64,000 bases of DNA, from contig NZ_CP066308.1 in the NCBI RefSeq assembly GCF_016406105.1, positions 433,501 through 497,500 of the forward strand, written 5' to 3'. Of the stretch, positions 49,133 to 57,689 are shown piece after piece. Below the pieces are notes generated by a model. It was given only the letters and a program-made list of their open reading frames with translations. It was not told where the DNA came from and made no database searches. This DNA comes from Brevibacillus composti. Its GTDB lineage: Bacteria > Bacillota > Bacilli > Brevibacillales > Brevibacillaceae. A program made the translations under genes and the position numbers. Each line of letters begins with the position of its first letter. The first letter of the stretch is position 1.

Positions 49133-51391
49133 ATGAAAAAGTGGATGCTGATCTGGCTGGCCTGGGCCATCTTCTGGCAGGCGCAGGCGGTGGAAATCCA
49201 GGCGAGCCGCCCTGTCCAGGAGGCGACGGCTGACTCCGGGAAAAGACAGGTCATCATGCTGTTTGTGGAAGGCCTCTCCTTTCAGGATGTGGAGCGGCTC
49301 CGCAGCTATCCACATGTGGATAATTGGCTCAGCCAATCGGAAGCGGGCGCCCTGTCGATCCGCTCCCCCGGTACGCGCACTGCTGCCAATGCGTATCTGC
49401 TCCTGGGGAGCGGAGGGCCGGCCCTCTATTCGGATAAAAGCGGCATGGCGTACCATCCGGAGGAGTACCTCTCCAAAAACGAGACGGCCGGCGAGCGGAT
49501 GGTCGAAGTAAGTCCGCCGGAAATCGCACCGCTGTCCCGGTACCGGATCGTTTTTCCCGGCATTTACCGGCTGCTGGCAGAAAATCGCGACAAGCCGTTC
49601 ACCGCCCGGATTGGCCTGTTGGGGGAGACATTGGCCCGCCATCACTTATCTGTCATCAGCTACGGTAATGGCGATTATGACGACACCCGCTCCCGGCTTG
49701 CCGTCCTTTTTGCCATGGACGAGCGCGGCGGGGTCCCCTACGGCAATCTGGCAGGTGAGAGTGTCGAGGAGTCCTCCGCCTATCCGTACGGGGTGAAAAC
49801 CAATTACACGTACATCTGGGAAAGCATCCAGCGAGAAAGCAGCTCCGGATTGATCGCGGTTCAACTTTCCGATCTCGCGCGGCTGCACCAGGTCGCGGAC
49901 GATATGGCCCCTGAGCGGTTTGCCGCCCAGTACGAGCAGATTATGCAAGACCTCGGCGGCTTCCTCGACCGGGTGCTCGCCTCCCGCCAGCCGGGGCAAA
50001 TGGTTATGCTGCTCTCGCCGCTGCCGAATCCCAAGGCGCTGCAGGCCAAAGAGATGCTGCCGCCGCTTTTTCTCTGGAGGGGAGAAGAGGCCGGGCTGCT
50101 CACTTCGGTGACGACCAGGCAAACCGGGCTGGTGAGCGGTCTTGATGTCGTGCCGACGATCCTCCGCTTTTTGGGGGTGGAGGTCCCGGCCGGACTGGCT
50201 GGCCATCCGATGGTGGCGGAGAGGGGACTTGGCATCGGCGAGCTCCAGCGGGAAGTGGGGCATATCCACCATATCTATGCCAATCGCAGCTCGGTATTGT
50301 ACACCTATGTCATGCTGCAGATCATCATTATCGGAGCAGCGGCCGTACTGTACATCCTCAGCAGGGGGAGAAGGGGAGAGCATCTGCAGTGGGCCCGACG
50401 GGGGATGAGGCTTGCCCTGCTCTCGCTCTTGTGGTTTCCGCTGTTGTTTCTGCTCGAAGGGCTGGCCGGATGGACGGTCTCTCCGCCGATGGTGCTGGGT
50501 GCATGCATTCTGCTCGCGGTAGCGGGCGCCTGGCTGATGGAAGGCAGATCGCTGCCGGCCGGGCTGGCCATCGTCTCGGGGCTGACGGTGCTTGCTTTGC
50601 TCGTCGACGGCTGGAGCGGCACCCCGGCGATGCGCCGTTCCTACCTGGGCTATGACCCAGTGATCGGTGCCCGGTTTTACGGTTTGGGAAACGAGTTCGA
50701 AGGCGTCCTGATCGGCTGCACCATTCTTTTTGCGGCCGCTCTGTACCAGTGGCGCGCCCTGCAAACGAATGCGCCCCCGCCGGGGGGAGTTGCGCTCGGC
50801 AGTGCGGTCTTGCTCTTCGCTGTCGTTCTGGCGTACATGGCTGCACCCGGATGGGGAGCGGATGCGGGCGGATTTCTCGCCGGGCTGGCCGGCTTTTCGG
50901 TCGTGCTGATGCGCCTTCACGGGTGGCGGCCCGGCAAAAAAATCCTCCTGCTGCTCGCAGGAGGATTGGCAATCGGGATCGGGCTGTTGACAGTGGTCAG
51001 TCTCTTGTCGGCGCAGCCGCCCACGCATATCACCAGGGTAGCCGCACAGATCGTCTCCGGCGACTGGGCAGAGGTGATGCATATGGTGAACCGCAAGCTG
51101 GAGATGAATCTCAAGCTGATTCGCGTTTCGGTATGGAGCCGCGTCTTCGTCGTATCGCTGGTGGTTCTGGCACTGCTGACACTGAGGGACGAGCGGTATC
51201 TGCGCCATTTCGCCAGCGACTACCCGTATCTGGTCAAAGGCTTTGCGGGCATCGTCGCCGGATCGGTGGCCGGCCTCGTGCTGAATGATTCCGGGATTAT
51301 TACGGCGGCGACCTGCATTATTTTCCTGGTCGTGCCCTCCCTCTACACAGCGCTGTCCGAGCCGGCAGAGGAGCGCTACTCGAGCTCCTGA
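49133..51391 (+). CDS. phosphatase-like polytopic membrane protein
   Basis: A 752-residue protein. A signal-like helix (1-20) is followed by an extracytoplasmic domain (about 35-390) that looks like an alkaline-phosphatase superfamily fold: VIMLFVEGLSFQDVERL at the start, RTAANAYLLLGSGG where the nucleophile usually lies (a threonine/serine at about 80-82), and GLVSGLDVVPTILRFLGVEVP near its end, as in PglZ/sulfatase-type enzymes. About ten membrane helices follow (about 395-745), with GARFYGLGNEFEGVLIG and GADAGGF motifs in loops. The role is unknown; a wall- or lipid-linked phosphate substrate is conceivable. ATG 49133 follows GGGGGAAG. Its upstream region and codons 58-64 hold DnaA boxes. 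Confidence 0.8.
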   Translation: MKKWMLIWLAWAIFWQAQAVEIQASRPVQEATADSGKRQVIMLFVEGLSFQDVERLRSYPHVDNWLSQSEAGALSIRSPGTRTAANAYLLLGSGGPALYSDKSGMAYHPEEYLSKNETAGERMVEVSPPEIAPLSRYRIVFPGIYRLLAENRDKPFTARIGLLGETLARHHLSVISYGNGDYDDTRSRLAVLFAMDERGGVPYGNLAGESVEESSAYPYGVKTNYTYIWESIQRESSSGLIAVQLSDLARLHQVADDMAPERFAAQYEQIMQDLGGFLDRVLASRQPGQMVMLLSPLPNPKALQAKEMLPPLFLWRGEEAGLLTSVTTRQTGLVSGLDVVPTILRFLGVEVPAGLAGHPMVAERGLGIGELQREVGHIHHIYANRSSVLYTYVMLQIIIIGAAAVLYILSRGRRGEHLQWARRGMRLALLSLLWFPLLFLLEGLAGWTVSPPMVLGACILLAVAGAWLMEGRSLPAGLAIVSGLTVLALLVDGWSGTPAMRRSYLGYDPVIGARFYGLGNEFEGVLIGCTILFAAALYQWRALQTNAPPPGGVALGSAVLLFAVVLAYMAAPGWGADAGGFLAGLAGFSVVLMRLHGWRPGKKILLLLAGGLAIGIGLLTVVSLLSAQPPTHITRVAAQIVSGDWAEVMHMVNRKLEMNLKLIRVSVWSRVFVVSLVVLALLTLRDERYLRHFASDYPYLVKGFAGIVAGSVAGLVLNDSGIITAATCIIFLVVPSLYTALSEPAEERYSSS
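49306..49323. promoter_or_regulatory. back-to-back DnaA boxes inside the phosphatase-like gene
   Basis: CTATCCACA (49306-49314, one mismatch) abuts TGTGGATAA (49315-49323, perfect on the minus strand), making a palindrome 190 bases from the intergenic cluster. Confidence 0.55.
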
Positions 51392-51489
51392 GCCGCTCAT
51401 CTGACCCGCTTTTGCCGGCTACGACAAGTCTCTTGGGCCTCACGGATCCATACCCATCTGGTATCGAACCGGTTCCCGGCCTAGGCTCA

Positions 51490-53421
51490 TCATCCTTGCT
51501 CGGTAAGGTCGCCCCATTCCTCGTACAGCCTCTCCAGTTCGGCCCGGGCTTGTTCGATCTTGTCGTTGCGTTCTTTGGCCAGGACGTGGTCGCTGTAGAT
51601 TTCCGGGAGGCATAATTCTTCTTCCCAGGTTTGGATGGCGGCTTCCCGCTGCTGAATGGCTGCCTCGATTTCCTCCAGACGGCGCTGTCGTTGCCGCTCG
51701 CGCCGTTTTGCCTCCTTGTCCCGCTCATAGCTCGACTTCTCCTGCTCGGCTTCAGGGGAGGTCTTTTTCCCTTTTTGGGCCTGCTCTTCCGCGGCCAGCT
51801 CAGCCAGCTCCTGCTTCTTTTCTACATAGTAGTCGTAATTGCCGAGATAGCTGGTGACGCCCTCAGGAGCCAGCTCCAGCACCCGGGTGGCGATTTTGTT
51901 GAGAAAATAGCGGTCATGGGAGACGAACAAAATCGTGCCCGGATAGTCGTACAAGGCGTTTTCCAGCACTTCCTTGCTGAAGATATCCAGGTGGTTGGTC
52001 GGCTCGTCAAAAATCAGGAAGTTGGCCTGCTTCAACATTAATTTGGCCAGAGAGACACGGGCGCGCTCCCCCCCGGAGAGATCGGCGATGCGTTTTTGCA
52101 CATCGTCGCCGGTAAAGAGAAAATTGCCCAGCAGCGTCCGCACGTCCCGCTCCAGCATCAGGGGGTATTCATTCCAGATCTCGCTGAGGACCGTGTTTTG
52201 TTCGTTCAGATTGCGGTGCTCCTGATCGTAATAGCCGATCGTGACATTGCTGCCGAACTGGATATTGCCGGACAGCGCCGGAAGCTGCTCGACGATGGTT
52301 TTGAGCAGCGTCGATTTGCCGATCCCGTTGGGGCCGACCAGCGCCACGCGCTCTTCCCGCTCCAGCTCAAAAGACAGGTGTCGGGAGAGGACGGCATCCG
52401 GATAGCCGATGCTGACGTTGTGCGCCTTCATCACGACCGTGCCGCTCATCTTGGCGATCTCGAAGGAGAAGTTGACCGATTTGTTGTTCATGATCGGCTT
52501 GTCCAGACGATCGATCTTCTCCAGGGTTTTTCGTCTGCTTTGGGCCCGCTTGGTCGTCGTCGCCCGGGCGATATTGCGGGCGATGAAGTCCTCCAGCTTG
52601 GCGATCTCCTCCTGCTGCCGTTCGTAGCGTTTCATCTCTTGCTCCAGCCGCGCCGCCTTTTGATCGAGAAATTGACTGTAGTTGCCTGTGTACCGCGTGG
52701 CCCGGGTCCGCTCGATTTCATAGACGACGGTGACCAGTTTGTCCAAGAAGTAGCGGTCGTGAGAGACGACCAGAATCGCGCCTGGATAGTTTTGCAGGTA
52801 ATTTTCCAGCCAGGTCAGCGTCTCGATATCCAGGTAGTTGGTCGGCTCGTCCAGTAGCAGAATCGACGGCGCCTGGAGAAGCAGCTTGGCCAGGGCGAGT
52901 CTGGTTTTTTGTCCGCCGCTCAGCGTCTTGATCGGCGTCTGGTAGTCAAAATCGGCGAACCGCAGGCCGTGCAAGACGCCGCGGATCATCGCTTCGTAAC
53001 TGTAGCCGCCCCGTTCCTTGAATGCCTCCGAACGGCGGGAATAGTCCTCGAGGATCTGCTGGTAGCGCTTTTCATCCGCCAGGACAGCCGGGTCGCCCAT
53101 CAGCGCCTCCAGCTTGCGCAGCTCCCGCTCCTCTTGTTGCAAGTGGGCGAAGACGGTAAGCATCTCGTCCCAGATGGAGCGCTCCGACTCCAGTCCGCTG
53201 TTTTGGGCCAGATAGCCCAGCGTTACGTCTTTGGGTATGCGCACGGTGCCGCTGTCATAGCTGAGCTGCCCGGCCAAAATCTTCATCAATGTCGATTTTC
53301 CGGCACCGTTGACGCCGACCAGTCCGACGCGCTCCCCGGTTTGTATTTGCAGGGAGATGTCCTGTAAAATGGTCTCGATTCCATAGGTTTTTTGTATATG
53401 TTCAGCTTGAAGCAATATCAT
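51490..53421 (-). CDS. ydiF: ABC-F family ATPase (YdiF type)
   Basis: A 643-residue soluble protein with two ABC domains and no membrane segment, the ABC-F arrangement of ribosome-acting ATPases. Walker A sequences are GVNGAGKST (about 36-44) and GPNGIGKST (about 345), signatures LSGGQKTR and LSGGERAR, Walker B ILLLDEPTNYLD and FLIFDEPTNHLD. The P-site arm linker lies between the domains (about 240-310), and the C-terminal Glu/Arg/Lys-rich coiled coil (about 540-640) is long. It corresponds to B. subtilis YdiF next to gcp. The minus-strand ATG at 53421 follows AGAGGTGGAATTC; the GTG at 53430 lies within that site. Confidence 0.92.
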   Translation of the reverse strand: MILLQAEHIQKTYGIETILQDISLQIQTGERVGLVGVNGAGKSTLMKILAGQLSYDSGTVRIPKDVTLGYLAQNSGLESERSIWDEMLTVFAHLQQEERELRKLEALMGDPAVLADEKRYQQILEDYSRRSEAFKERGGYSYEAMIRGVLHGLRFADFDYQTPIKTLSGGQKTRLALAKLLLQAPSILLLDEPTNYLDIETLTWLENYLQNYPGAILVVSHDRYFLDKLVTVVYEIERTRATRYTGNYSQFLDQKAARLEQEMKRYERQQEEIAKLEDFIARNIARATTTKRAQSRRKTLEKIDRLDKPIMNNKSVNFSFEIAKMSGTVVMKAHNVSIGYPDAVLSRHLSFELEREERVALVGPNGIGKSTLLKTIVEQLPALSGNIQFGSNVTIGYYDQEHRNLNEQNTVLSEIWNEYPLMLERDVRTLLGNFLFTGDDVQKRIADLSGGERARVSLAKLMLKQANFLIFDEPTNHLDIFSKEVLENALYDYPGTILFVSHDRYFLNKIATRVLELAPEGVTSYLGNYDYYVEKKQELAELAAEEQAQKGKKTSPEAEQEKSSYERDKEAKRRERQRQRRLEEIEAAIQQREAAIQTWEEELCLPEIYSDHVLAKERNDKIEQARAELERLYEEWGDLTEQG

Positions 53422-53561
53422 GAATTCCACCTCTTTGCGAAATGCCGAGAAAATAACTAGATAAAAAGAATTCTATCTGTCCAGTGTAGCGTAGGGACCG
53501 TCTCAGGGACAACCCTGCCACCGGAAGAATCGCACGAAATATAAGGGAGGAGAGGGTGCGC

Positions 53562-54155
53562 ATGGAACTCATCAACCAAAAGAAGGAGCTGCGCCAGAGA
53601 ATCTTGGCGGAGCGGGCCAAACTGAGTCCGGAGGAGCACCGCCGCCGTTCCGCGGAGTTTTGCCGCTCCCTTTTCGCGTTTGACCCCTTGCAGGAATGCC
53701 GCGTGATCATGGCCTTTTTCCCGTTTCGCGACGAGCTGGATATCGTGCCGTTTTTGGAAGCTGCGCGCGAACGCGGACAGGAGATCTGGCTGCCGCTGAC
53801 GGTTCAAAAAGAGCGGAGGATCGTACCGTACATCTACACCGGGGCAGCCGACCTGAAGCAGGGGGCGTACGGCATCTGCGAACCGGATCCAGCTCGGGCC
53901 CAAGAGGGCAACACGCGCGACCTGGATGCAGTGCTTGTACCCGGTGTGGCCTTCGACCGAGGGGGAGGGCGAATGGGCTATGGAGCAGGGTATTACGATC
54001 GTTTTCTCTCCTCCCTTTCCCGGCGTCCGCTGCTGATTGGCTGTGCGTTTGAGCTGCAGGTCGTTTCGCGCGTCCCGATGGAGCCTCACGACATTCCGCT
54101 TGATTTCATCGCCACCGAGGCGGGTGTCGCCGTATGCGGCGAAAAAGGCCGCTAG
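53562..54155 (+). CDS. 5-formyltetrahydrofolate cyclo-ligase
   Basis: A 197-residue ATP-dependent enzyme converting 5-formyl-THF to 5,10-methenyl-THF (folate salvage). The N-terminal KKELRQRILAERAKLSPEEH, the FFPFRDELD strand and the ATP-site signature GGGRMGYGAGYYDRFL are present. ATG 53562 follows AGGAGAGG; a GTG at 53556 is possible but too close. It is divergent from ydiF and not found at this place in B. subtilis. Confidence 0.94.
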   Translation: MELINQKKELRQRILAERAKLSPEEHRRRSAEFCRSLFAFDPLQECRVIMAFFPFRDELDIVPFLEAARERGQEIWLPLTVQKERRIVPYIYTGAADLKQGAYGICEPDPARAQEGNTRDLDAVLVPGVAFDRGGGRMGYGAGYYDRFLSSLSRRPLLIGCAFELQVVSRVPMEPHDIPLDFIATEAGVAVCGEKGR

Positions 54156-54218
54156 CAGCCTTGCCACTCTCTGGAAATGACGTTTTGTGTCAGGATTGCG
54201 TCATTTGCCCCTGCCCTA

Positions 54219-54247
54219 TCTACATCGTGGGCAAAAACGTGTACAAT
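54219..54247 (+). promoter_or_regulatory. possible promoter of moaB
   Basis: TCTACA (54219-54224), 17-base spacer, TACAAT (54242-54247), 30 bases before the start codon. Confidence 0.45.
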
Positions 54248-54276
54248 ACAGAGAAGAACTATTGGAGGAATGGGCT

Positions 54277-54792
54277 GTGACTAACTGGAAAATTGGCGTC
54301 ATTTCGGCAAGCGATTCCATTGCGAGAGGGGAGCGGGAGGATAACCGCATTCCGATTATCCGCAAGCTGGCAAAAGAGTGGCTGTCCGCTGAGGTGTCCG
54401 TCTATCGATCTGTGGCAGATGATATGGAAGAATTGAAGGAAAACATGATCGAATGCGTGGATCGTGAAAAATGCGACCTGTTGATCGTAACAGGGGGGAC
54501 GGGCCTCAGCCCGCGTGACGTCACGCCGGAGGTAACCGCCTGGGTCATCGACCGGCCGGTGCCGGGACTGGCGGAAGAGATGCGCCGTGCCGGCCTGCAG
54601 CAGTCGCGGCGGGCGATGCTGACCCGTGCGGTCGCAGGCACGCGAGGAAATTCGCTGATTATCAATCTGCCGGGCAATCCCAAGGGCGTCGAGATTTGTT
54701 TCAATGCCATCGGAGACATGCTCTCCGACGCTTTGCACATCCTGCAGGGAACCGGAGAGGCCAATGAAGATTGGGGAGGATTGGGTTGGTAG
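54277..54792 (+). CDS. moaB: molybdenum cofactor biosynthesis protein MoaB
   Basis: A 171-residue MogA/MoaB-type protein that adenylylates molybdopterin or binds it during cofactor assembly. Signatures are IGVISASDS near the N-terminus, LLIVTGGTGLSPRDVTPE (core TGGTGLSPRD) and NLPGNPKGVEICF. GTG 54277 follows TTGGAGGAATG; the frame upstream to 54187 has no start signal. It overlaps the next gene by seven bases, giving a two-gene cofactor operon. Confidence 0.93.
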   Translation: MTNWKIGVISASDSIARGEREDNRIPIIRKLAKEWLSAEVSVYRSVADDMEELKENMIECVDREKCDLLIVTGGTGLSPRDVTPEVTAWVIDRPVPGLAEEMRRAGLQQSRRAMLTRAVAGTRGNSLIINLPGNPKGVEICFNAIGDMLSDALHILQGTGEANEDWGGLGW

Positions 54793-55787
54793 AAAAACCG
54801 AAGCTGAAGGAAGTGCCTGTCCGAGAAGCGGTCGGCATGATGCTCCCGCATGACATGACACAGATTCTCCCGGGAGAGTTCAAGGGGCGCCTGTTTAAAA
54901 AAGGACATGTCGTCACAGAGGCGGACATCGAGCCGTTGCTCTCCATCGGCAAGGAGCATATCTACGTGCTGGAAATGCCGCCGGGGTATATCCACGAGGA
55001 AGAGGCCGGCATCCGGATCGCGCAGGCCGTGGCGGGAGGGGGCCTGGTCCTCACCGAGCCCTACGAAGGAAAAGTCTCGATGAAAGCGGCGCATCACGGT
55101 CTGGCCAAGGTGAACGAAGAGGCGGTCCACGCGCTCAACGAGCTGGTGGGCATCGCGTTTTCGACGATTTACAGCGACCAGGTGGTCCGGCAGGGAGACT
55201 CGGTCGCGGCTACCCGTATCATTCCGCTGATCATCGAAGAAGAGCGGATCGTGCGCCTGGAAGAGCTGGCGCGCCAGTTTGCGGGCAGCATCGTAGAGGT
55301 GAAGCCCTTCTTGCCAAAGCGTGTGGGAGTGGTCACTACAGGCGGGGAAGTGTTCTCGGGAAGGATTTCCGATAAATTCGGTCCAACCATCCGTTCAAAA
55401 GTAGAAGCACTCGGCTCCACGGTCGTCGAGCAGCGTTTTGCACCCGACGACAAAGAGCTGATCGAGCAGGAAATCATCCGCTTTCTGGACAGCGGTGTCG
55501 ATCTCATCCTGGTGACAGGCGGCATGTCGGTAGATCCCGACGACCGCACGCCGGGGGCGATCGCAGGGACAGGAGCAGAAGTCGTCCGCTACGGTACACC
55601 GATGCTTCCCGGCTCCATGCTGATGGTCGCCTACAAGGGAGAGATCCCCATCCTCGGCTTGCCAGGGGCGGTCATGCACGAGCCGTTCACCTCTTTTGAC
55701 GTCTTTTTGCCGCGGATCCTCGCGGGGGAAAAAATCGTCGAGGCGGATATGACCCGCTTGGGATACGGCGGATTGCGGAAGTGCTAG
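54786..55787 (+). CDS. MoeA/MoaB-like molybdopterin-binding protein
   Basis: A 333-residue protein with a C-terminal molybdopterin-binding domain (about 170-315; VGVVTTGGEVFSGRI, DLILVTGGMSVDPDD, GSMLMVAYKGEIPILGLPGAV). The N-terminal half (about 10-160) is unlike the classic MoeA N-terminal domains but has EAVGMMLPHDMTQI, which recalls MoeA's opening. It is thus a shortened or divergent MoeA-type protein, probably acting in cofactor insertion or as a molybdopterin/molybdate-responsive protein. TTG 54786 follows GGGGAGGA and overlaps the end of moaB. Confidence 0.85.
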   Translation: MVEKPKLKEVPVREAVGMMLPHDMTQILPGEFKGRLFKKGHVVTEADIEPLLSIGKEHIYVLEMPPGYIHEEEAGIRIAQAVAGGGLVLTEPYEGKVSMKAAHHGLAKVNEEAVHALNELVGIAFSTIYSDQVVRQGDSVAATRIIPLIIEEERIVRLEELARQFAGSIVEVKPFLPKRVGVVTTGGEVFSGRISDKFGPTIRSKVEALGSTVVEQRFAPDDKELIEQEIIRFLDSGVDLILVTGGMSVDPDDRTPGAIAGTGAEVVRYGTPMLPGSMLMVAYKGEIPILGLPGAVMHEPFTSFDVFLPRILAGEKIVEADMTRLGYGGLRKC

Positions 55788-55829
55788 CTGGTTACACTGT
55801 CAAATGACAGGAAAAAAGGAGTGAAGTGC

Positions 55830-56189
55830 ATGAGTACGATTGGAGTACCTGGTCTTATTTTAATCTTGGTGCTGGCGTTGGTGCTGTTTGGGCCGAAAAA
55901 GCTGCCCGAGCTGGGAAGAGCGGTCGGCCATACGTTGAAGGAATTTAAAAATGCGACCCGCGGCCTGACCCGCGACGACGACGAGGATGACGATGCTAAG
56001 GCGCAGCAGCAGCTGCCGCAGCAGCAGGCGGCAAAGACAACGGTCGTTACGGAAAAGGACGCCTTTGACCGCGAAAAGATGGAGCAGGAAATTCGCGAAA
56101 GACTGGAGCGGGAGCGTATCGAGAAGGAAATCCGGGAAAAACTGGAGCAGGAACGCTTGCAGGCAGAGAACGCCCAACAAAAGGCGTAA
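55830..56189 (+). CDS. tatA: twin-arginine translocase component TatA
   Basis: A 119-residue TatA/E protein that forms the pore-like assembly of the Tat pathway for folded proteins. One N-terminal helix with the conserved [29 protein letters not shown] sequence (core [10 protein letters not shown], residues about 20-29) precedes the amphipathic helix [11 protein letters not shown]. Odd: a long acidic and charged tail (DDDEDDDA, Gln-rich linker, then a roughly 45-residue Glu/Arg coiled coil) about doubles the length of B. subtilis TatAy. ATG 55830 follows AAAAGGAGTG. It pairs with tatC 18 bases downstream. Confidence 0.94.
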   Translation: MSTIGVPGLILILVLALVLFGPKKLPELGRAVGHTLKEFKNATRGLTRDDDEDDDAKAQQQLPQQQAAKTTVVTEKDAFDREKMEQEIRERLERERIEKEIREKLEQERLQAENAQQKA

Positions 56190-56207
56190 CCGGATAAGGT
56201 GGATGCC

Positions 56208-56984
56208 ATGTCTGAAGATCGTGAAATGACGGTAGTTGAGCATCTGACCGAATTGCGCACGCGCATCATCTGGGTGCTGGCGGTATTCGTCGTCGCCCTG
56301 ATCGCCGGATTCTTCTGCGCCGGTCCGCTCATCGAATACTTGAAGGAAAAACCGATCACACAGGGAGTACCGCTCATCTCCCTGCATCCCTCGGATACCC
56401 TGCGCGTCTACATGCAGTTCGCGTTTTTGGTAGGGGCCGTGGTTACGCTGCCGGTGGCCTTGTTCCATATCTGGAGGTTCGTCTCTCCGGGTCTGCAGGC
56501 AAATGAACGGCGGGTTACCCTGTACTTCATTCCGGCCGCATTCTTTTTGTTTATCCTCGGCGTCCTGTTTGGCTACTATGTCGTCTTTCCCATGATCATG
56601 CTGTTCGTAACAGGCATCTCGCTGGGGATGGACGTGAAGCCCAACTACGGAATCGCGGAGTATTTCGGCTTTTTGTTTAATCTGGTGATACCGTTTGGGA
56701 TTTTGTTTCAGTTGCCGATTATCGTCATCTTCCTGACCAGGCTGAGAATTTTAAACCCGATGCGCCTGGCCAAGATGCGCAGATTCGCCTATTTTGGACT
56801 GGCTGTGGTCGGGATTACCCTGACGCCCCCGGAGATCGTCAGCGACATTCTGGTGACGGTGCCTCTCCTGCTCTTGTACGAGGTGAGCATCTGGCTATCC
56901 AAGATCGTCTATCGCAGACAGTTGAAAACAGACGAAGAATGGGAACAAGAATACAAACTGGAAGCGGATGAGGCCGTCCGCTGA
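56208..56984 (+). CDS. tatC: twin-arginine translocase receptor TatC
   Basis: A 258-residue, six-helix membrane protein that recognises twin-arginine signal peptides. Family residues appear in MTVVEHLTELRTRI (the conserved H-L-x-E-L-R), LQANERR, FGxLFNLVIPFGILFQLPI and ALTPPEIVSD-type GITLTPPEIVSDI. ATG 56208 follows AAGGTGG. Together with TatA it makes a minimal TatAC system as in other Bacillales. Confidence 0.96.
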   Translation: MSEDREMTVVEHLTELRTRIIWVLAVFVVALIAGFFCAGPLIEYLKEKPITQGVPLISLHPSDTLRVYMQFAFLVGAVVTLPVALFHIWRFVSPGLQANERRVTLYFIPAAFFLFILGVLFGYYVVFPMIMLFVTGISLGMDVKPNYGIAEYFGFLFNLVIPFGILFQLPIIVIFLTRLRILNPMRLAKMRRFAYFGLAVVGITLTPPEIVSDILVTVPLLLLYEVSIWLSKIVYRRQLKTDEEWEQEYKLEADEAVR

Positions 56985-56991
56985 CCCGAGG

Positions 56992-57029
56992 AAAATCTTC
57001 TGCCGAATGGCGGAAGATTTTTTTTTTTT
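56992..57029 (+). terminator. terminator of tatAC
   Basis: AAAATCTTCTGCC (56992-57004) pairs with GGCGGAAGATTTT (57009-57021, one G-T pair), then T to 57029. Confidence 0.92.
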
Positions 57030-57090
57030 GACCGGAGCTATGGAGGAAAAGCGGACATACTAGTGAGGGAAAGCATGGGAGGTGACAAAA

Positions 57091-57594
57091 ATGTGGCGGA
57101 CCGCTTCTTTTATCGTGTTGACGCTGGGGCTCTTGGGAGGAGCGATTCTCTTGGTCCAGCATAACAGCAGCGGGATCGTCTCCGCACAGCGCCAGGACGG
57201 GGACAGCGGCGCAATCGACAGGGCCGACACGATTGCGGCGGAGCAGGTGGAGCTGTTTGACACGGACAAAGAACGCGTAGTCAAAACCTACGAAAATACC
57301 ACCTTGTTTCAGCAAGAGGCGCAAACGCTGCTCAAGACCGTCAGCGGACGAGTCCTGGATTTGCAGCCGTCTCTGTCGCATGCCTTGATTGTCAAAATTC
57401 CGCTGGCTCCTCCTCAGAAACTGGTCCACCGGCAAGCGCAGATCGATACGATGATCGCCAGTATGTTTGTCATCATGCCAAAGGAAGGGAGCCGGCGGCC
57501 GTGGATGATCCTGCATACAAAAGAAGAAGAGACCTTGCTGGTGGAATTCGCCGGGGATGTGGGACAGCTTCGCAAGCTGGCTCGCTTGCCGTAA
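57091..57594 (+). CDS. hypothetical secreted or membrane-anchored protein
   Basis: Not recognised. The 167-residue protein has an N-terminal membrane helix or signal (about 1-25; WRTASFIVLTLGLLGGAILLV), then a soluble extracytoplasmic part of about 140 residues with no cysteines (VELFDTDKERVVKTYENTTLFQQEAQ, HALIVKIPLAPPQKL, WMILHTKEEETLLVEF). The pattern of short beta strands resembles small sporulation or wall-associated proteins but no family can be named. ATG 57091 follows GGGAGGTGA. It is convergent with the CAP gene and shares a hairpin with it. Confidence 0.78.
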   Translation: MWRTASFIVLTLGLLGGAILLVQHNSSGIVSAQRQDGDSGAIDRADTIAAEQVELFDTDKERVVKTYENTTLFQQEAQTLLKTVSGRVLDLQPSLSHALIVKIPLAPPQKLVHRQAQIDTMIASMFVIMPKEGSRRPWMILHTKEEETLLVEFAGDVGQLRKLARLP

Positions 57595-57631
57595 AAATGA
57601 CGAGAGGAAAGCAGGGCAGGGAGAAGGGAAG

Positions 57632-57666
57632 AGCCCGACTGCCTTAACGCATGCAGTCGGGCATTT
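57632..57666. terminator. hairpin between two convergent genes
   Basis: GCCCGACTGC (57632-57641) pairs with GCAGTCGGGC (57653-57662), followed by ATTT; useful in both directions. Confidence 0.75.
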
Positions 57667-57689
57667 AAGCGGGAAGAGGCAGTTCTTTG

